Assembly (NCBI RefSeq): GCF_003584565.2
Contig: NZ_CP031010.1
Coordinates: forward strand, 682,001 to 746,000
Direction: 5' to 3'
DNA length: 64,000 nucleotides
From: Alteromonas sp. RKMC-009
GTDB taxonomy: Bacteria; Pseudomonadota; Gammaproteobacteria; Enterobacterales; Alteromonadaceae
The position numbers and the translations under genes were made by a program. Positions 1 to 10,414 of this stretch are shown here, in pieces; the first letter of the stretch is position 1, and each line of letters opens with the position of its first letter. Below the pieces are notes generated by a model. That model saw only the letters and a program-made list of their open reading frames with translations, ran no database searches and was not told the origin of the DNA.

Positions 1-21
1 GCAAGGATGCTGCAGTCGAGC

Positions 22-75
22 CTCCAGGGATGGAGTTCCGGCGTGTTTTTCCCCTAGCCTCCGCATCCAGCGGAG
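22..75. repeat. Two short REP-like hairpins downstream of metF
   Basis: Two small inverted repeats lie beyond the metF stop: CTCCA/TGGAG around 22-35 and CTCCGC/GCGGAG around 59-75 with loop ATCCA. The second lies just after the end of metF on its strand and may help terminate it or protect its 3' end. There is no clear U-tract, so this is a REP-like palindrome rather than a sure terminator. Confidence 0.4.
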
Positions 76-99
76 ATACCGTAATACGTCCGCCTCTCG

Positions 100-993
<894 letters not shown>

Positions 994-1007
994 TCACTCA
1001 ATTCTTT

Positions 1008-1049
1008 GGACGTTTAGACGTCTAAACTAATTAATATATGTCTGGACGT
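1008..1049. promoter_or_regulatory. MetJ operator (met boxes) between metF and metJ
   Basis: A perfect met box AGACGTCT lies at 1016-1023, with a near match TGGACGTT directly before it (1008-1015) and TGGACGTC at 1042-1049. MetJ is known to bind tandem 8-bp boxes of consensus AGACGTCT. The site lies 24 bp upstream of the metF start and 90 bp upstream of metJ, so both genes are probably controlled from it. Confidence 0.85.
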
Positions 1050-1140
1050 CAAGAGGTTTACACGGCTTAATTGACCTTTTCGCTACATTGTTTAGAATTT
1101 CCGCTTATAAAGTAAAATAACAGGCAGTCCGAGATTTCAC

Positions 1141-1464
1141 ATGGCAGAATGGAATGGTAAGTATATACACCCTTACGCAGAGCATGGAAAAAAGAGTGAG
1201 CAAGTAAAGAAAGTCACTGTTTCTATTCCGATTAATGTGCTTAAGGTGCTCACAGACGAGCGAACCCGCAGACAAATTAATAACCTGCGTCACGCGACGA
1301 ATTCAGAGTTACTGTGCGAAGCATTCCTTCATGCTTTCACCGGGCAGCCGCTGCCTGACGACGACGATTTGCGCAAAGATAATCCTAACCGTGTTCCTGC
1401 CGTTGCAAGGAAGATGATGGAAGAGATGGGGATCGACCCCACCGCCGACAACGAAGAAGAATAA
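1141..1464 (+). CDS. metJ: Methionine repressor MetJ
   Basis: MetJ is a ribbon-helix-helix repressor that uses S-adenosylmethionine as corepressor and binds tandem met boxes. The 107-residue product has the conserved N-terminus, the DNA-contacting beta strand (KKVTVSIP, about 23-30) and the following helices, with the usual acidic C-terminus. It is divergent from metF and faces the operator described at 1008-1049, which implies autoregulation together with metF control. Confidence 0.96.
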   Translation: MAEWNGKYIHPYAEHGKKSEQVKKVTVSIPINVLKVLTDERTRRQINNLRHATNSELLCEAFLHAFTGQPLPDDDDLRKDNPNRVPAVARKMMEEMGIDPTADNEEE

Positions 1465-1469
1465 AGTAA

Positions 1470-1497
1470 AGCCAGAGCAAATCACTCTGGCTTTTTT
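1470..1497 (+). terminator. Rho-independent terminator of metJ
   Basis: Stem GCCAGAG (1471-1477) pairs with CTCTGGC (1485-1491) and is followed by six T residues. It lies 6 bp after the metJ stop and before the convergent MFS gene. Confidence 0.85.
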
Positions 1498-1512
1498 GTA
1501 TCAGGGGCAAGC

Positions 1513-2721
1513 TTAGTCTTGCCTCGCTGAGGGCGGCTCGATTTTTTGTAATTCGAACAGGGGCCTGAAAGTTGAACGGAACAGGAGCACAATACCCAGG
1601 CTCATTACTCCGCCCGCAACCGCGCAAGCTACCGGACCTACAGCTGCCGTCACCGAACCACTTCTGAAATCTCCGAGTTCGTTGGAAGACGCGATGAACA
1701 GGGAGTTCACTGCACTCACCCGGCCACGTAGAGCGTCCGGTGTCATAATTTGTACTACTGAGCTTCTGATCACCACACTTATCATGTCTGAACCGCCATA
1801 AATCAGCAAAGCGAAGCAAGCCACATAAAGGTTCTGTGAAAAGGCAAAACCGATAATGGAAAAACTGAAAATGATCAGTGACCAGAACAGCAGCGGGCCG
1901 TTGCGTTCAATAGCCCGTTTACGTCGTACCATTGTCAGACCGATAAGCGTCGCACCCACAGCCGGCATAGCCCGCAATAAACCCAGTGTTTCCGGACCTT
2001 CATGTAAGACGTCTTTCACAAATACGGGCAATATCGCCATGACACTGCCACAAAGTATAACCACAAGATCAGTAAACAGCGCTCCGCGGACAACGTTGTT
2101 GTGCATCAGGTATTCCACACCGCTGAATATGTCTTTGAGCGCCAGTTTGCGCTCTGAATGAATGTTCAGAGCAGGCAACAAAGAAAAGCCACCCAGTGTA
2201 AACAGGCCGAAAATGATGAGCACCCAGTAGAGCTGACGGTCGAGCGCCGCCAGTAACACACCCGCGAGGAAAGGCCCCACGGTTAAGGCGATATTCCAGA
2301 TAGAGCTTATGGCAGCCACCGCACGCCCCAGATGATCGGTGCTGACGATATTCGGCAACACAGACTGAATGGCCGGTGCGAAGAAAGCCCGCCCGGCGCC
2401 TAATACCGATAACGAGCAAAACAGCGCCCATTTATTCAGTTCCGGCTGATTCATCAGCAGAGCGACGGCCAGCACCACCAGTAACTGTAATCCGGCAGAA
2501 ATTAATAAAATGCTTTTGCGGGAAAAGTTGTCTGCAGCCCAACCTGCCACAAGGAATAAACTGATCACCGGCACAATCTGAAAAATGCCAACCAGTGCCA
2601 GGTCAAAGGCCTCGCCGGTGGCTTCGTATAAATGCCAGCCGATGCTGACTGCCATGGTTGAGCCGATAAGCGTGGTAGCTATTCGTCCGATGATGAGCCC
2701 GATAAGTGCTTTTGACCACAT
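1513..2721 (-). CDS. MFS family transporter
   Basis: A 402-residue integral membrane protein with about 12 hydrophobic segments and the MFS signature in the second-third helix region (AGWAADNFSRKSILL, about 59-73). The overall pattern resembles the EntS/MefA-like branch of drug or siderophore exporters, with YLMHNNVVRGALFTDL and VQIMTPDALRGRVSAVNSL segments typical of that group. The substrate cannot be read from the sequence. It stands alone between metJ (convergent) and the malic enzyme gene (same strand, separate terminator). Confidence 0.85.
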   Translation of the reverse strand: MWSKALIGLIIGRIATTLIGSTMAVSIGWHLYEATGEAFDLALVGIFQIVPVISLFLVAGWAADNFSRKSILLISAGLQLLVVLAVALLMNQPELNKWALFCSLSVLGAGRAFFAPAIQSVLPNIVSTDHLGRAVAAISSIWNIALTVGPFLAGVLLAALDRQLYWVLIIFGLFTLGGFSLLPALNIHSERKLALKDIFSGVEYLMHNNVVRGALFTDLVVILCGSVMAILPVFVKDVLHEGPETLGLLRAMPAVGATLIGLTMVRRKRAIERNGPLLFWSLIIFSFSIIGFAFSQNLYVACFALLIYGGSDMISVVIRSSVVQIMTPDALRGRVSAVNSLFIASSNELGDFRSGSVTAAVGPVACAVAGGVMSLGIVLLFRSTFRPLFELQKIEPPSARQD

Positions 2722-2767
2722 GAAATCTTTGTCCGTCAGATTAGGGGAAGCGGGAAGATAAACGAAA

Positions 2768-2793
2768 ACGGGCCGGTAGTATAACCGGCCCGT
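2768..2793 (-). terminator. Terminator of the malic enzyme gene
   Basis: A 10-bp perfect stem, ACGGGCCGGT (2768-2777) with ACCGGCCCGT (2784-2793), lies just after the malic enzyme stop on the minus strand and is followed on that strand by TTTTCGTTT. Confidence 0.75.
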
Positions 2794-2818
2794 AACAAAT
2801 GAAGTCAGTCTGCTTCAA

Positions 2819-4072
2819 TCAGTCTTTGTTACCCGTGTATTTTGCCGGTAAGGATTCAACACCGGCAACGCCTGAGTCAATCGCTGCCTGTGCTACGGCA
2901 CTGGCAATACGGTGAAGCAAACGGGGATCCATAGGTTTAGGAATGATGTAATCTTTACCAAACGTCAGCGATGCTGATTTGCTGGCTTTCAATACTTCTT
3001 CCGGCACCGGCTCTTTTGAAACAGAACGCAACGCCTCTACTGCGGCAACTTTCATCTCATCGTTAATGGATGAAGCACGCACATCCAGTGCTCCACGGAA
3101 AATGAACGGGAAGCACAGTACATTGTTAACCTGGTTGGGATAATCTGAGCGGCCTGTGGCCATGATCAAATCACTGCGTACCTCATGGGCCAGTTCCGGT
3201 TTAATTTCCGGATCAGGATTTGAACAGGCAAATACCACAGGGTTTGGTGCCATCAGTTTTAAGGTTTCAGGAGGCAGTACGTCAGGGCCGGAAACACCGA
3301 CAAAAATATCCGCACCATCCATAACATCGTCAAGGGTACGTTTATCCGTGTTGTTGGCGAACAGCATTTTGTGTTCCGTGAGATCGTCACGGCGGGTATG
3401 AATCACCCCTTTACGATCGAGCATATAAATGCGCTCACGCTGGGCGCCGCACTTGATCAGCAGCTCCATACAGGCAACGGCGGCAGCACCGGCTCCCATA
3501 CAAACAATTTTGGCGTCTTCGATGTTCTTGCCCTGAATTTCCAGCGCGTTGAGCATACCGGCCGCTGTTACAATGGCGGTACCGTGTTGATCGTCATGGA
3601 ATACCGGAATCTTGCAGCGTTTGATCAGCTCCTGCTCGATTTCGAAACATTCCGGCGCTTTAATATCTTCAAGGTTAATACCGCCGAACGTATCAGCGAT
3701 ATTGGCAACCGTGTTGATGAATTCTTCAGTAGTCCGGTGCTTAACTTCAATATCGATAGCATCCAGTCCGGCAAAACGCTTAAATAGTAACGCTTTACCT
3801 TCCATCACTGGTTTTGATGCCAGCGGACCTAAATTACCTAATCCGAGAATGGCAGTACCATTACTGATTACTGCAACCATATTACCTTTGGCGGTATAGC
3901 GGTATGCTGCATCCGGATCTTCGGCAATTTCACGTACCGGTTCGGCTACGCCTGGGCTGTAAGCCAGTGCTAAATCATCTACGCTGTCAGCCGGAGTCGA
4001 CAGTTCTACCTTTATTTTGCCCGGAGTAGGGTATTCGTGGTAATCCAGGGCGCGTTGTCTGAAATCTGACAT
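2819..4072 (-). CDS. NADP-dependent malic enzyme, short form without PTA domain
   Basis: It oxidatively decarboxylates malate to pyruvate, yielding reduced cofactor. The malic N-terminal domain (YSPGVAEPVREI, GNLGPLASKPVMEGKA) and the NAD-binding domain (VCMGAGAAAVACMELL) are present, and the metal/active-site stretch FHDDQHGTA is intact. At 417 residues it lacks the phosphotransacetylase-like C-terminal half of E. coli MaeB (about 760 residues), so it matches the short bacterial class. I chose the ATG at 4072, which has AAGGA upstream; an in-frame ATG at 4111 would place that ribosome site inside the gene. Confidence 0.9.
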   Translation of the reverse strand: MSDFRQRALDYHEYPTPGKIKVELSTPADSVDDLALAYSPGVAEPVREIAEDPDAAYRYTAKGNMVAVISNGTAILGLGNLGPLASKPVMEGKALLFKRFAGLDAIDIEVKHRTTEEFINTVANIADTFGGINLEDIKAPECFEIEQELIKRCKIPVFHDDQHGTAIVTAAGMLNALEIQGKNIEDAKIVCMGAGAAAVACMELLIKCGAQRERIYMLDRKGVIHTRRDDLTEHKMLFANNTDKRTLDDVMDGADIFVGVSGPDVLPPETLKLMAPNPVVFACSNPDPEIKPELAHEVRSDLIMATGRSDYPNQVNNVLCFPFIFRGALDVRASSINDEMKVAAVEALRSVSKEPVPEEVLKASKSASLTFGKDYIIPKPMDPRLLHRIASAVAQAAIDSGVAGVESLPAKYTGNKD

Positions 4073-4453
4073 TCTTTTGTGTGTCCTTCTCAGGGTTTGG
4101 TCTTTGCACAACTACTACTTGTCGTTACTGCGCTAATCTCTTGTTTTCTTTATAAAGCGCAGCTTGCGACAAATGTAACACAACGCCTTTCACAGTACAT
4201 ATCTGATCAGGAGCTATCTTATGCTTACTTTAGTTGCCGGAGGGCGGCTTCACAAAACGGAATTATCAATGCCGGCTATTGATGAAATTTATAAGTTAAC
4301 TTTAATTTATAATTTATTTTATATGGCTGGACGGTGAGGCGGGCGGGTGAGTAAAGCGTAACGGGACGAGCACGGGTTAAGTATGTTAAGTAACGGATTT
4401 AAGGCACAAAAAAAGCGCCGTAAAGGCGCTTTTTTCGCAATTCAATGCCGGAC
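4073..4453. other. Intergenic region between rpmE and the malic enzyme gene
   Basis: About 380 bp without a supported gene. It holds the malic enzyme upstream region and the rpmE terminator. A 38-codon reading frame at 4221-4337 has a fair ribosome site (CAGGAG) but no recognisable features. Confidence 0.5.
4408..4435 (-). terminator. Terminator of rpmE
   Basis: Stem AGCGCC (4414-4419) with GGCGCT (4425-4430), flanked by A and T tracts on both sides, lies about 20 bp after the rpmE stop. It could act in both directions. Confidence 0.85.
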
Positions 4454-4666
4454 TTATTTTTTGCCCAGTGCACCAAAACGCTTCTTGAAGCGGTCAACAC
4501 GACCACCAGTATCAACGTTACGCTGCTTACCAGTGTAGAACGGGTGGCAGTTTGAACATACGTCCAGGTTCAGTTCTTTACCTGCAGTAGAACGTACTTT
4601 GATAACATTACCGCAAGAGCAAGATGCAGTAATTTCTTCGTATTTAGGGTGAATACCTTCTTTCAT
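4454..4666 (-). CDS. rpmE: 50S ribosomal protein L31, zinc-binding type
   Basis: A 70-residue ribosomal protein of the large subunit. It keeps the four zinc ligands, as CSC (Cys16, Cys18) and CSNC (Cys37, Cys40), so it is the C+ form rather than the zinc-free paralogue induced in zinc limitation. It is a single-gene unit with its own terminator, divergent from priA, which matches the rpmE/priA arrangement of other gammaproteobacteria. Confidence 0.97.
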   Translation of the reverse strand: MKEGIHPKYEEITASCSCGNVIKVRSTAGKELNLDVCSNCHPFYTGKQRNVDTGGRVDRFKKRFGALGKK

Positions 4667-4842
4667 GGGTTACCTCATTATATAAGGCCGTATCGCAATC
4701 CAGCCCGAAGCTGAACACCATACGCAACTATATTCAATACAAGGCACAACTGGCCTTGCCGTAAAGAGCGGCGCATATTAATGTATGACGCCGTTTTGAT
4801 CAAGAACGATAAGTAAAAAAGTGCGGAAAATATAGGCAGATT

Positions 4843-7014
4843 ATGCGTTTTGTTGAGGTGGCGGTTCCTGTACCGTTACGACAAGCTTTTACCTACTCCT
4901 GTGACACACTGCCGGAAGCAGGCTGCAGGGTCAGTGTGCCTTTCGGCCCCCGCACATTAACCGGCGTTGTTCTGGGAGAGGCGGAAACGCCAGAGAACAG
5001 CGGAAAAATCAAACCGGTTCACCATGTCATTGATGACAGGCCGGTGCTCGACAGTGTGATGCTGAAACTGTGTCACTGGTTATCCCAGTATTATCTTCAC
5101 CCGGTAGGTGAGGTTATTCACACTGTATTACCTGTCCTGCTGCGCAAGGGCGAACCGGCAAATCCGGTGGACGAAATCTGGTGGCATGCCGGCGATAACA
5201 TTGATGAAAATCTGGCGTCCCTGAAGCGGGCGAAGCGCCAGTACGCTTGTCTTGAGGCACTGGCGGATGAGCCCGTACGCGAAGGCGATCTCAAAAATAC
5301 CTTTCCTTCCTCCATCATCAGCGCACTGGAAGAGAAAGGCTTTGTGTACAGTGAAAGTAAACCGCCGCCCCTGCGACCGAAAATGTGGCTCGATTATTTT
5401 CATGTCGGCAAGAAGCCGTTGCCTGATAAAGAGCAGGCGGTTGCCATCAGCGCGTTGTCGCAACAAGCCGGCAAGTTTGCGCCTTTTTTACTGGAAGGGA
5501 TCACCGGAAGCGGGAAAACCGAAGTCTATCTACAGGCTATTGAAGATATTCTTTCTGCAGGTAAACAGGTATTGATTCTGGTGCCGGAGATTGGTCTTAC
5601 TCCGCAGACGGTTACCCGTTTTGCCAACCGCTTTGGTATCGATATCGGCGTATTACACTCCCAATTGAATGACAAAGATCGCCTTTCAGTCTGGCAGCGT
5701 GCGCGGGAAGGTGAACTGGGCATCATTATTGGTACCCGGTCTGCGATTTTTACGCCGATGAAATTCCCTGGCATGATCATTGTGGACGAAGAACATGATG
5801 ATTCATTTAAACAGCAGGACGGACTGCGATATCACGCCCGGGATCTCGCAGTCATGCGCGCCAGCACCGAACACATTCCTCTTATTCTGGGTACCGCGAC
5901 GCCTTCACTGGAAACACTGAACAACGCCCTGACAAAGCGGTATGGCCATCTGCAACTGACCCGGCGGGCCGGCGGTGCTTCGAACACCCATCAGCAGGTA
6001 CTGGATGTACGGGACCAGCGGATGCAGTTTGGCATTGCCGATGGCATGCTGAGCATCATGCGCCAGCATTTGTCCATGGGAAATCAGGTACTGGTATTTG
6101 TTAACCGTCGGGGGTACGCACCGGCATTGCTCTGCCATCATTGTGGTCATTCTTATGATTGCCGCCGGTGCGAACGGCCCTACACGGTTCACCGCACACA
6201 GCAACGTTTGCAGTGTCACCATTGCGGTGGTGCCAGACCGGTACCCCGCCAGTGCGAACATTGCGGTGAAAATAGACTGATTACTGCGGGCGTGGGAACG
6301 GAGCAGATTGAAGATGGTCTGGCGAAGTTGTTCCCCGCCGTGAAGCAAATCCGTATCGACAGCGACTCGGTGCGGGGCAAAGATAAGTTGCAACGTTCTC
6401 TGGATGACATTAACGCGCAGAAGTATCAATTGCTGATTGGTACGCAGATATTGTCGAAAGGGCATCATTTTCCCCATGTAACACTGGTAGTTGTACTGGA
6501 CTGCGACGGCGCCTTATTCAGCGCTGATTTTCGTGCCAGTGAAAAACTGGCGCAACTGGTTACTCAACTGGCGGGGCGCGCAGGCAGGGCATCGAAGCCG
6601 GGGGAAATGTGGTTACAAACGCATAATCCGGGACACCCGTTGCTACAGGATTTAGTGCACAACGGTTACGGGCATTTTGCCCGCCAGGCGCTGGAAGAAA
6701 GAAAGTTATCATGGATGCCGCCCTTTCAGTCTCAGGCGGTGATCCGGGCTGAAGCCACTAATGCTGAACAGGCGTGGGATTTTCTTGAACAGGCGGGGGC
6801 GATGTTGCAAAGTCCGTCGGTGAGATTAAACGGGCCGCTTCCCTGTCTGATTGAGAAGCGTCAGGGGCGCTACCGTTTTATGCTGGTCCTGCAGTCAGCG
6901 AGGCGTAATGATATCAACGGGTTACTCAGAAAAGCCTTACCGGTATTATCAGCGATGCCGGCGGCAAGCCGTGTTCGCTGGTCACTGGATGTTGATCCCT
7001 CTGACTTCAGTTAG
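4843..7014 (+). CDS. priA: Primosomal protein N', replication restart helicase PriA
   Basis: PriA recognises abandoned replication forks, unwinds DNA 3' to 5' and loads the replisome. The 723-residue protein has the N-terminal fork-binding domain, Walker A GITGSGKTEVYL (about 219-230), DEEHD box (about 315-319), and a cysteine zinc domain with paired CxxC motifs (about 430-480: CHHCG, CRRCE, CHHCGG, CEHCGE), followed by the helicase C domain with the QLAGRAGRA motif. Full length with no disruption. Confidence 0.97.
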   Translation: MRFVEVAVPVPLRQAFTYSCDTLPEAGCRVSVPFGPRTLTGVVLGEAETPENSGKIKPVHHVIDDRPVLDSVMLKLCHWLSQYYLHPVGEVIHTVLPVLLRKGEPANPVDEIWWHAGDNIDENLASLKRAKRQYACLEALADEPVREGDLKNTFPSSIISALEEKGFVYSESKPPPLRPKMWLDYFHVGKKPLPDKEQAVAISALSQQAGKFAPFLLEGITGSGKTEVYLQAIEDILSAGKQVLILVPEIGLTPQTVTRFANRFGIDIGVLHSQLNDKDRLSVWQRAREGELGIIIGTRSAIFTPMKFPGMIIVDEEHDDSFKQQDGLRYHARDLAVMRASTEHIPLILGTATPSLETLNNALTKRYGHLQLTRRAGGASNTHQQVLDVRDQRMQFGIADGMLSIMRQHLSMGNQVLVFVNRRGYAPALLCHHCGHSYDCRRCERPYTVHRTQQRLQCHHCGGARPVPRQCEHCGENRLITAGVGTEQIEDGLAKLFPAVKQIRIDSDSVRGKDKLQRSLDDINAQKYQLLIGTQILSKGHHFPHVTLVVVLDCDGALFSADFRASEKLAQLVTQLAGRAGRASKPGEMWLQTHNPGHPLLQDLVHNGYGHFARQALEERKLSWMPPFQSQAVIRAEATNAEQAWDFLEQAGAMLQSPSVRLNGPLPCLIEKRQGRYRFMLVLQSARRNDINGLLRKALPVLSAMPAASRVRWSLDVDPSDFS

Positions 7015-7170
7015 TATTCGCATCTTAACGCATATAGCGGCAGCATTTTCGGAAAATTCACGATACACTGCTGTGCGGTTTCACTGAAAAGCGCTGATTT
7101 AATCACGTGATAATCAGCCAGCAGGTGATGCTTTTTTTCAAACAATATTTGACGGGATATTACGCCGGAT

Positions 7171-7734
7171 ATGGCACAACGTGATTATGTAGCTCGTGGT
7201 CGTGCGCCACAAAATAAAAAGAACAACAATAAACGCAAGCCGCCTTCGCCGGAGACGAACCGGACTAAGATTTGGGCACGCCTGGTGGTTGTGGTGATCG
7301 CTATTCTGGGTCTGATTTATTTCCTGTTCTCTATTAAAGACAATGTTGATGAAACGGCTGACTCGCCGATGGAACCACTACCGCAAATTGTCGAAGAAGA
7401 GGAATTGCCTGAGCTGCCTAAGGAAGAATGGGAATACATTAAATCCTTGCCCGGCTACGAAGTCGAAGTGGAAGTCGCGGAGCAACAAAAATCCGACAAA
7501 CTGTATTTACTTCAGTGTGGTTCATTCCGCACCCGCTCGCAGGCTGAAGAAATGAAAGCCAAAATCGCCTTTCAGGGTCTTGAAGCACAGGTCCGGGCCA
7601 CTACCGGCTCTAACGGTGAATGGTTCCGTGTCATCATGGGGCCGTTACAAACCAAACGTGATGCAGAAAGAGCAAGACACAGTCTGAGAAAAGTAAACAT
7701 CACCACCTGCATGATCCTGTACTGGAATCTTTAA
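7171..7734 (+). CDS. ftsN: SPOR-domain cell division protein FtsN
   Basis: FtsN is a bitopic inner-membrane protein that triggers septal peptidoglycan synthesis. The 187-residue product has a basic cytoplasmic N-terminus, one membrane segment (about residues 31-51), an acidic periplasmic linker and a C-terminal SPOR domain (about 108-185) that binds denuded glycan. It is shorter than E. coli FtsN (319), but position between priA and hslV is the conserved position of ftsN. Identity rests on topology, SPOR domain and context. Confidence 0.85.
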   Translation: MAQRDYVARGRAPQNKKNNNKRKPPSPETNRTKIWARLVVVVIAILGLIYFLFSIKDNVDETADSPMEPLPQIVEEEELPELPKEEWEYIKSLPGYEVEVEVAEQQKSDKLYLLQCGSFRTRSQAEEMKAKIAFQGLEAQVRATTGSNGEWFRVIMGPLQTKRDAERARHSLRKVNITTCMILYWNL

Positions 7735-7766
7735 GGCTGAAAGCCTGGCCCTTTTAGCCGGATTCA

Positions 7767-7854
7767 GAAGAAGCCATTACAAACACGCCGTAAACACATC
7801 CATGTGGGCTCGGCAGCAGCTTCCCTGCTGCTGACGGTTTGTAATGGCTTCTTC
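7767..7854 (+). repeat. Palindromic element, copy A (18-bp arms, 52-nt core)
   Basis: Perfect 18-bp arms at 7767-7784 and 7837-7854 (GAAGAAGCCATTACAAAC and its complement) enclose a 52-nt core. The core contains two internal hairpins: ACATCCATGT and CAGCAG/CTGCTG. It sits about 30 bp after the ftsN stop and may also work as its terminator or 3' stabiliser. Copy B shares the core but not the arms. Confidence 0.85.
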
Positions 7855-7899
7855 CTGCTCCGTCTGCGGGCCCGTCTCCGCGGCGCTGTCGGGGCTTCC

Positions 7900-7987
7900 G
7901 ATATTCTGGTACAGAACTCGCTGTAAACCCATCCATGGGCGCTCGGCAGCCGCTTCCCTGCGGCTGACGGTTCTGTACCAGAATATC
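7900..7987 (+). repeat. Palindromic element, copy B (18-bp arms, 52-nt core)
   Basis: Perfect 18-bp arms at 7900-7917 and 7970-7987 (GATATTCTGGTACAGAAC and its complement) enclose a 52-nt core in the same orientation as copy A. Inner stems are preserved with paired changes: CCCATCCATGGG against CACATCCATGTG, and CAGCCG/CGGCTG against CAGCAG/CTGCTG. Confidence 0.85.
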
Positions 7988-8084
7988 TTCAACCCCTGCG
8001 CTCAGGGTTCCCAATCTCTTTTCGCCTGATCGTGTGCCTTTCCCGCCGGTAATACCTCATCCCGTCCACAGGCTCACCATGTTT

Positions 8085-8148
8085 CCGGCAGCAGCTTTCC
8101 TGCTGCTGACGATTTGTAATGGCTTCTTCCTGCTCAGTCTGCGGGCCT
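8085..8148 (+). repeat. Partial third copy (C) of the palindromic element
   Basis: The segment repeats the right half of copy A with small changes: the GGCAGCAG/CTGCTGAC hairpin, then TTTGTAATGGCTTCTTCCTGCTC and the flanking TCTGCGGGCC. The left outer arm is absent, so it looks like a decayed or partial duplicate of copy A including its right flank. Confidence 0.7.
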
Positions 8149-8274
8149 GGCACCGGACTTTATTGAGGCTGGTGGATTGTCCCTTGAAAAAATCATCTCT
8201 TCCCCCACTTATCTCTTCATTGAAATTAATTTGCTGCGCGACAGCCAGCGACACCCGGAATATGGGGAAGTGTA

Positions 8275-8799
8275 GTGACTACTATTGTATCTGTAAGACG
8301 CGACAATCAGGTCGTCATTGCCGGAGACGGACAGGTTTCTCTGGGCAATACCGTAATGAAAGGCAACGCGAAAAAAGTGCGTCGCTTGTATCATAATAAA
8401 GTGCTGGCGGGTTTTGCCGGTGGTACTGCTGATGCATTTACGCTGTTCGAGCGTTTTGAATCCAAACTCGAGATCCACCAGGGGCACCTTACCCGTGCAG
8501 CGGTAGAGCTGGCTAAAGACTGGCGTACTGACAGGGCGCTGCGAAAGCTCGAAGCGTTACTGGCCGTGGCTGATGAGACGGCGTCTTTCATCATTACCGG
8601 TAACGGTGATGTGGTGCAGCCTGAAAACGATTTAATTGCCATTGGTTCCGGTGGCGCTTATGCGCAGGCGGCTGCAACGGCTCTGCTGGCAAATACTGAA
8701 TTGTCAGCCCGTGAAATAGCAGAAAAGAGTTTAACCATCGCAGGGGATATCTGCGTATATACCAACCATCACCAGACGGTTGAAGTACTGGATTATTGA
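8275..8799 (+). CDS. hslV: ATP-dependent protease HslVU, peptidase subunit HslV
   Basis: HslV is the threonine peptidase of the HslVU (ClpQY) complex. It begins at GTG; removal of Met exposes the catalytic Thr in TTIVSVRR, which fixes the start. The 174 residues match the family length, including the [11 protein letters not shown] segment. The gene lies 73 bp upstream of hslU in the same operon. The upstream 500 bp are occupied by the palindromic repeats. Confidence 0.97.
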   Translation: MTTIVSVRRDNQVVIAGDGQVSLGNTVMKGNAKKVRRLYHNKVLAGFAGGTADAFTLFERFESKLEIHQGHLTRAAVELAKDWRTDRALRKLEALLAVADETASFIITGNGDVVQPENDLIAIGSGGAYAQAAATALLANTELSAREIAEKSLTIAGDICVYTNHHQTVEVLDY

Positions 8800-8872
8800 T
8801 CGACTGCAGGCCGTATGACGGTCATGCAGCCGGTAGCTGAGCAACATCAGCGTTAGTAAGAGAAGGTTTATT

Positions 8873-10204
8873 ATGTCTGAAATGACACCCAGAGAAATTG
8901 TTCACGAGTTAGATCGCCACATCATTGGTCAGCAGGACGCAAAACGCGCCGTGTCTATCGCCCTGCGTAACCGCTGGCGCCGGATGCAACTGCCGGAAGA
9001 GCTTCGTGTTGAAGTCACGCCTAAGAATATTCTGATGATTGGCCCTACCGGTGTGGGTAAAACTGAAATTGCCCGCCGCCTGGCGAAGCTGGCAAATGCG
9101 CCTTTCATTAAGGTTGAAGCCACGAAGTTCACTGAAGTGGGCTATGTTGGTAAAGAAGTTGAGACGATCATCCGCGATCTGACAGACATCGCCGTTAAGC
9201 TGACTAAAGAGCAGGAAATGACGAAGGTCAAATTCCGTGCTGAGGAAGCGGCGGAAGAGCGTGTACTGGATGCTTTATTGCCACCACCGGAAGACGTGTG
9301 GGGTAAAAAGGAGCAGGTTGAAGATCGTGGCACCCGCCAGGCATTCCGTAAAAAGCTTCGAGAAGGTCAACTGGACGACAAAGAAATTGAAATCGATGTC
9401 GCACTGCCGCAAATGGGCGTTGAAATCATGGCGCCTCCGGGCATGGAAGACATGACTAATCAACTGCAGTCGATGTTCCAGAATCTGAATTCTGACTCGC
9501 AGAAGAAAAAGAAAAAACTGAAAATCAAAGATGCGCTGAAAATGCTTACTGAAGAGGAAGCTGCCCGTCTTGTAAATCAGGAAGATCTGAAAGAAAAAGC
9601 GATTCACGCGGTCGAACAGCACGGAATTGTGTTCATTGATGAAATCGATAAGATTTGTAAGCGTGAAGGCAATAACTCTGCAGATGTGTCCCGTGAAGGT
9701 GTGCAACGGGATCTGCTGCCGCTGGTGGAAGGCTCTACTGTATCGACTAAGCACGGTATGGTGAAAACTGACCACATGTTGTTTATCGCATCCGGTGCTT
9801 TCCAGATGAGTAAGCCCTCTGACCTGATCCCTGAGTTGCAGGGCCGTCTGCCAATCCGTGTTGAACTGTCAGCACTGAAAGTGGAAGACTTTAAACGTAT
9901 TCTGACTGAACCGAATGCAGCACTGACAGAGCAGTATCGCGCGCTTATGGCTACAGAAGGCGTAACTATTAAATTTGAAGAGTCTGGCATTCAGCGAATT
10001 GCTGAAGCGGCCTGGCAGGTAAATGAGCGCCTTGAGAACATTGGTGCCCGTCGTCTGCACACGGTGCTGGAGCGTTTGATGGAAGATATTTCTTTCGATG
10101 CATCCGAGAAGTCTGGTGAAACTTTTACTATCGACGCCGCCTATGTGGACTCACACTTAGAGACGCTGGTGGATAACGAAGATCTGAGCCGCTTTATTCT
10201 GTAA
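8873..10204 (+). CDS. hslU: HslVU ATPase subunit HslU
   Basis: HslU is the AAA+ unfoldase that feeds substrates to HslV. The 443-residue protein has the N-terminal [11 protein letters not shown] segment, Walker [10 protein letters not shown] (about 58-66), the variable I domain (about 110-240), Walker B VFIDEID (about 253-259) and the family C-terminal end DLSRFIL, whose last residues dock into HslV. Complete and in an operon with hslV. Confidence 0.98.
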   Translation: MSEMTPREIVHELDRHIIGQQDAKRAVSIALRNRWRRMQLPEELRVEVTPKNILMIGPTGVGKTEIARRLAKLANAPFIKVEATKFTEVGYVGKEVETIIRDLTDIAVKLTKEQEMTKVKFRAEEAAEERVLDALLPPPEDVWGKKEQVEDRGTRQAFRKKLREGQLDDKEIEIDVALPQMGVEIMAPPGMEDMTNQLQSMFQNLNSDSQKKKKKLKIKDALKMLTEEEAARLVNQEDLKEKAIHAVEQHGIVFIDEIDKICKREGNNSADVSREGVQRDLLPLVEGSTVSTKHGMVKTDHMLFIASGAFQMSKPSDLIPELQGRLPIRVELSALKVEDFKRILTEPNAALTEQYRALMATEGVTIKFEESGIQRIAEAAWQVNERLENIGARRLHTVLERLMEDISFDASEKSGETFTIDAAYVDSHLETLVDNEDLSRFIL

Positions 10205-10273
10205 GGCTCTGTTTGTTATTTACCACATGAGTCGCTGCCGGGCTGAACGGTAGCAGTTCATCAACAACACTAA

Positions 10274-10306
10274 AACGCGCGACTGCTTGACGGTTGCGCG
10301 TTTTTT
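10274..10306 (+). terminator. Terminator of hslVU
   Basis: Stem AACGCGC (10274-10280) with GCGCGTT (10296-10302) followed by a T run, 70 bp after the hslU stop. Confidence 0.85.
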
Positions 10307-10414
10307 ATTGCCTGCAAAGTTGATAGCGTCGAATACGTCAGGTTTCTTTCTGGTTATTTGTATAAAATGTAATTAGTAACCTGCTATCTTTGTGGAAAAT
10401 GAAAAGGTTGAGCA

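Noticed and set aside
2768..2793. Strong palindrome considered as an operator for the MFS gene
   Set aside because: It lies directly after the malic enzyme stop and is followed by T residues on that strand, so terminator is the simpler reading.
4221..4337. 38-codon frame with a CAGGAG ribosome site between rpmE and the malic enzyme gene
   Set aside because: No recognisable domain, membrane segment or conserved context; could be chance in a promoter region.
8034..8396. Plus-strand frame of 120 codons overlapping the start of hslV
   Set aside because: It covers the repeat copy C and runs into hslV in another frame; the hslV start is fixed by the catalytic Thr, so this is a shadow.
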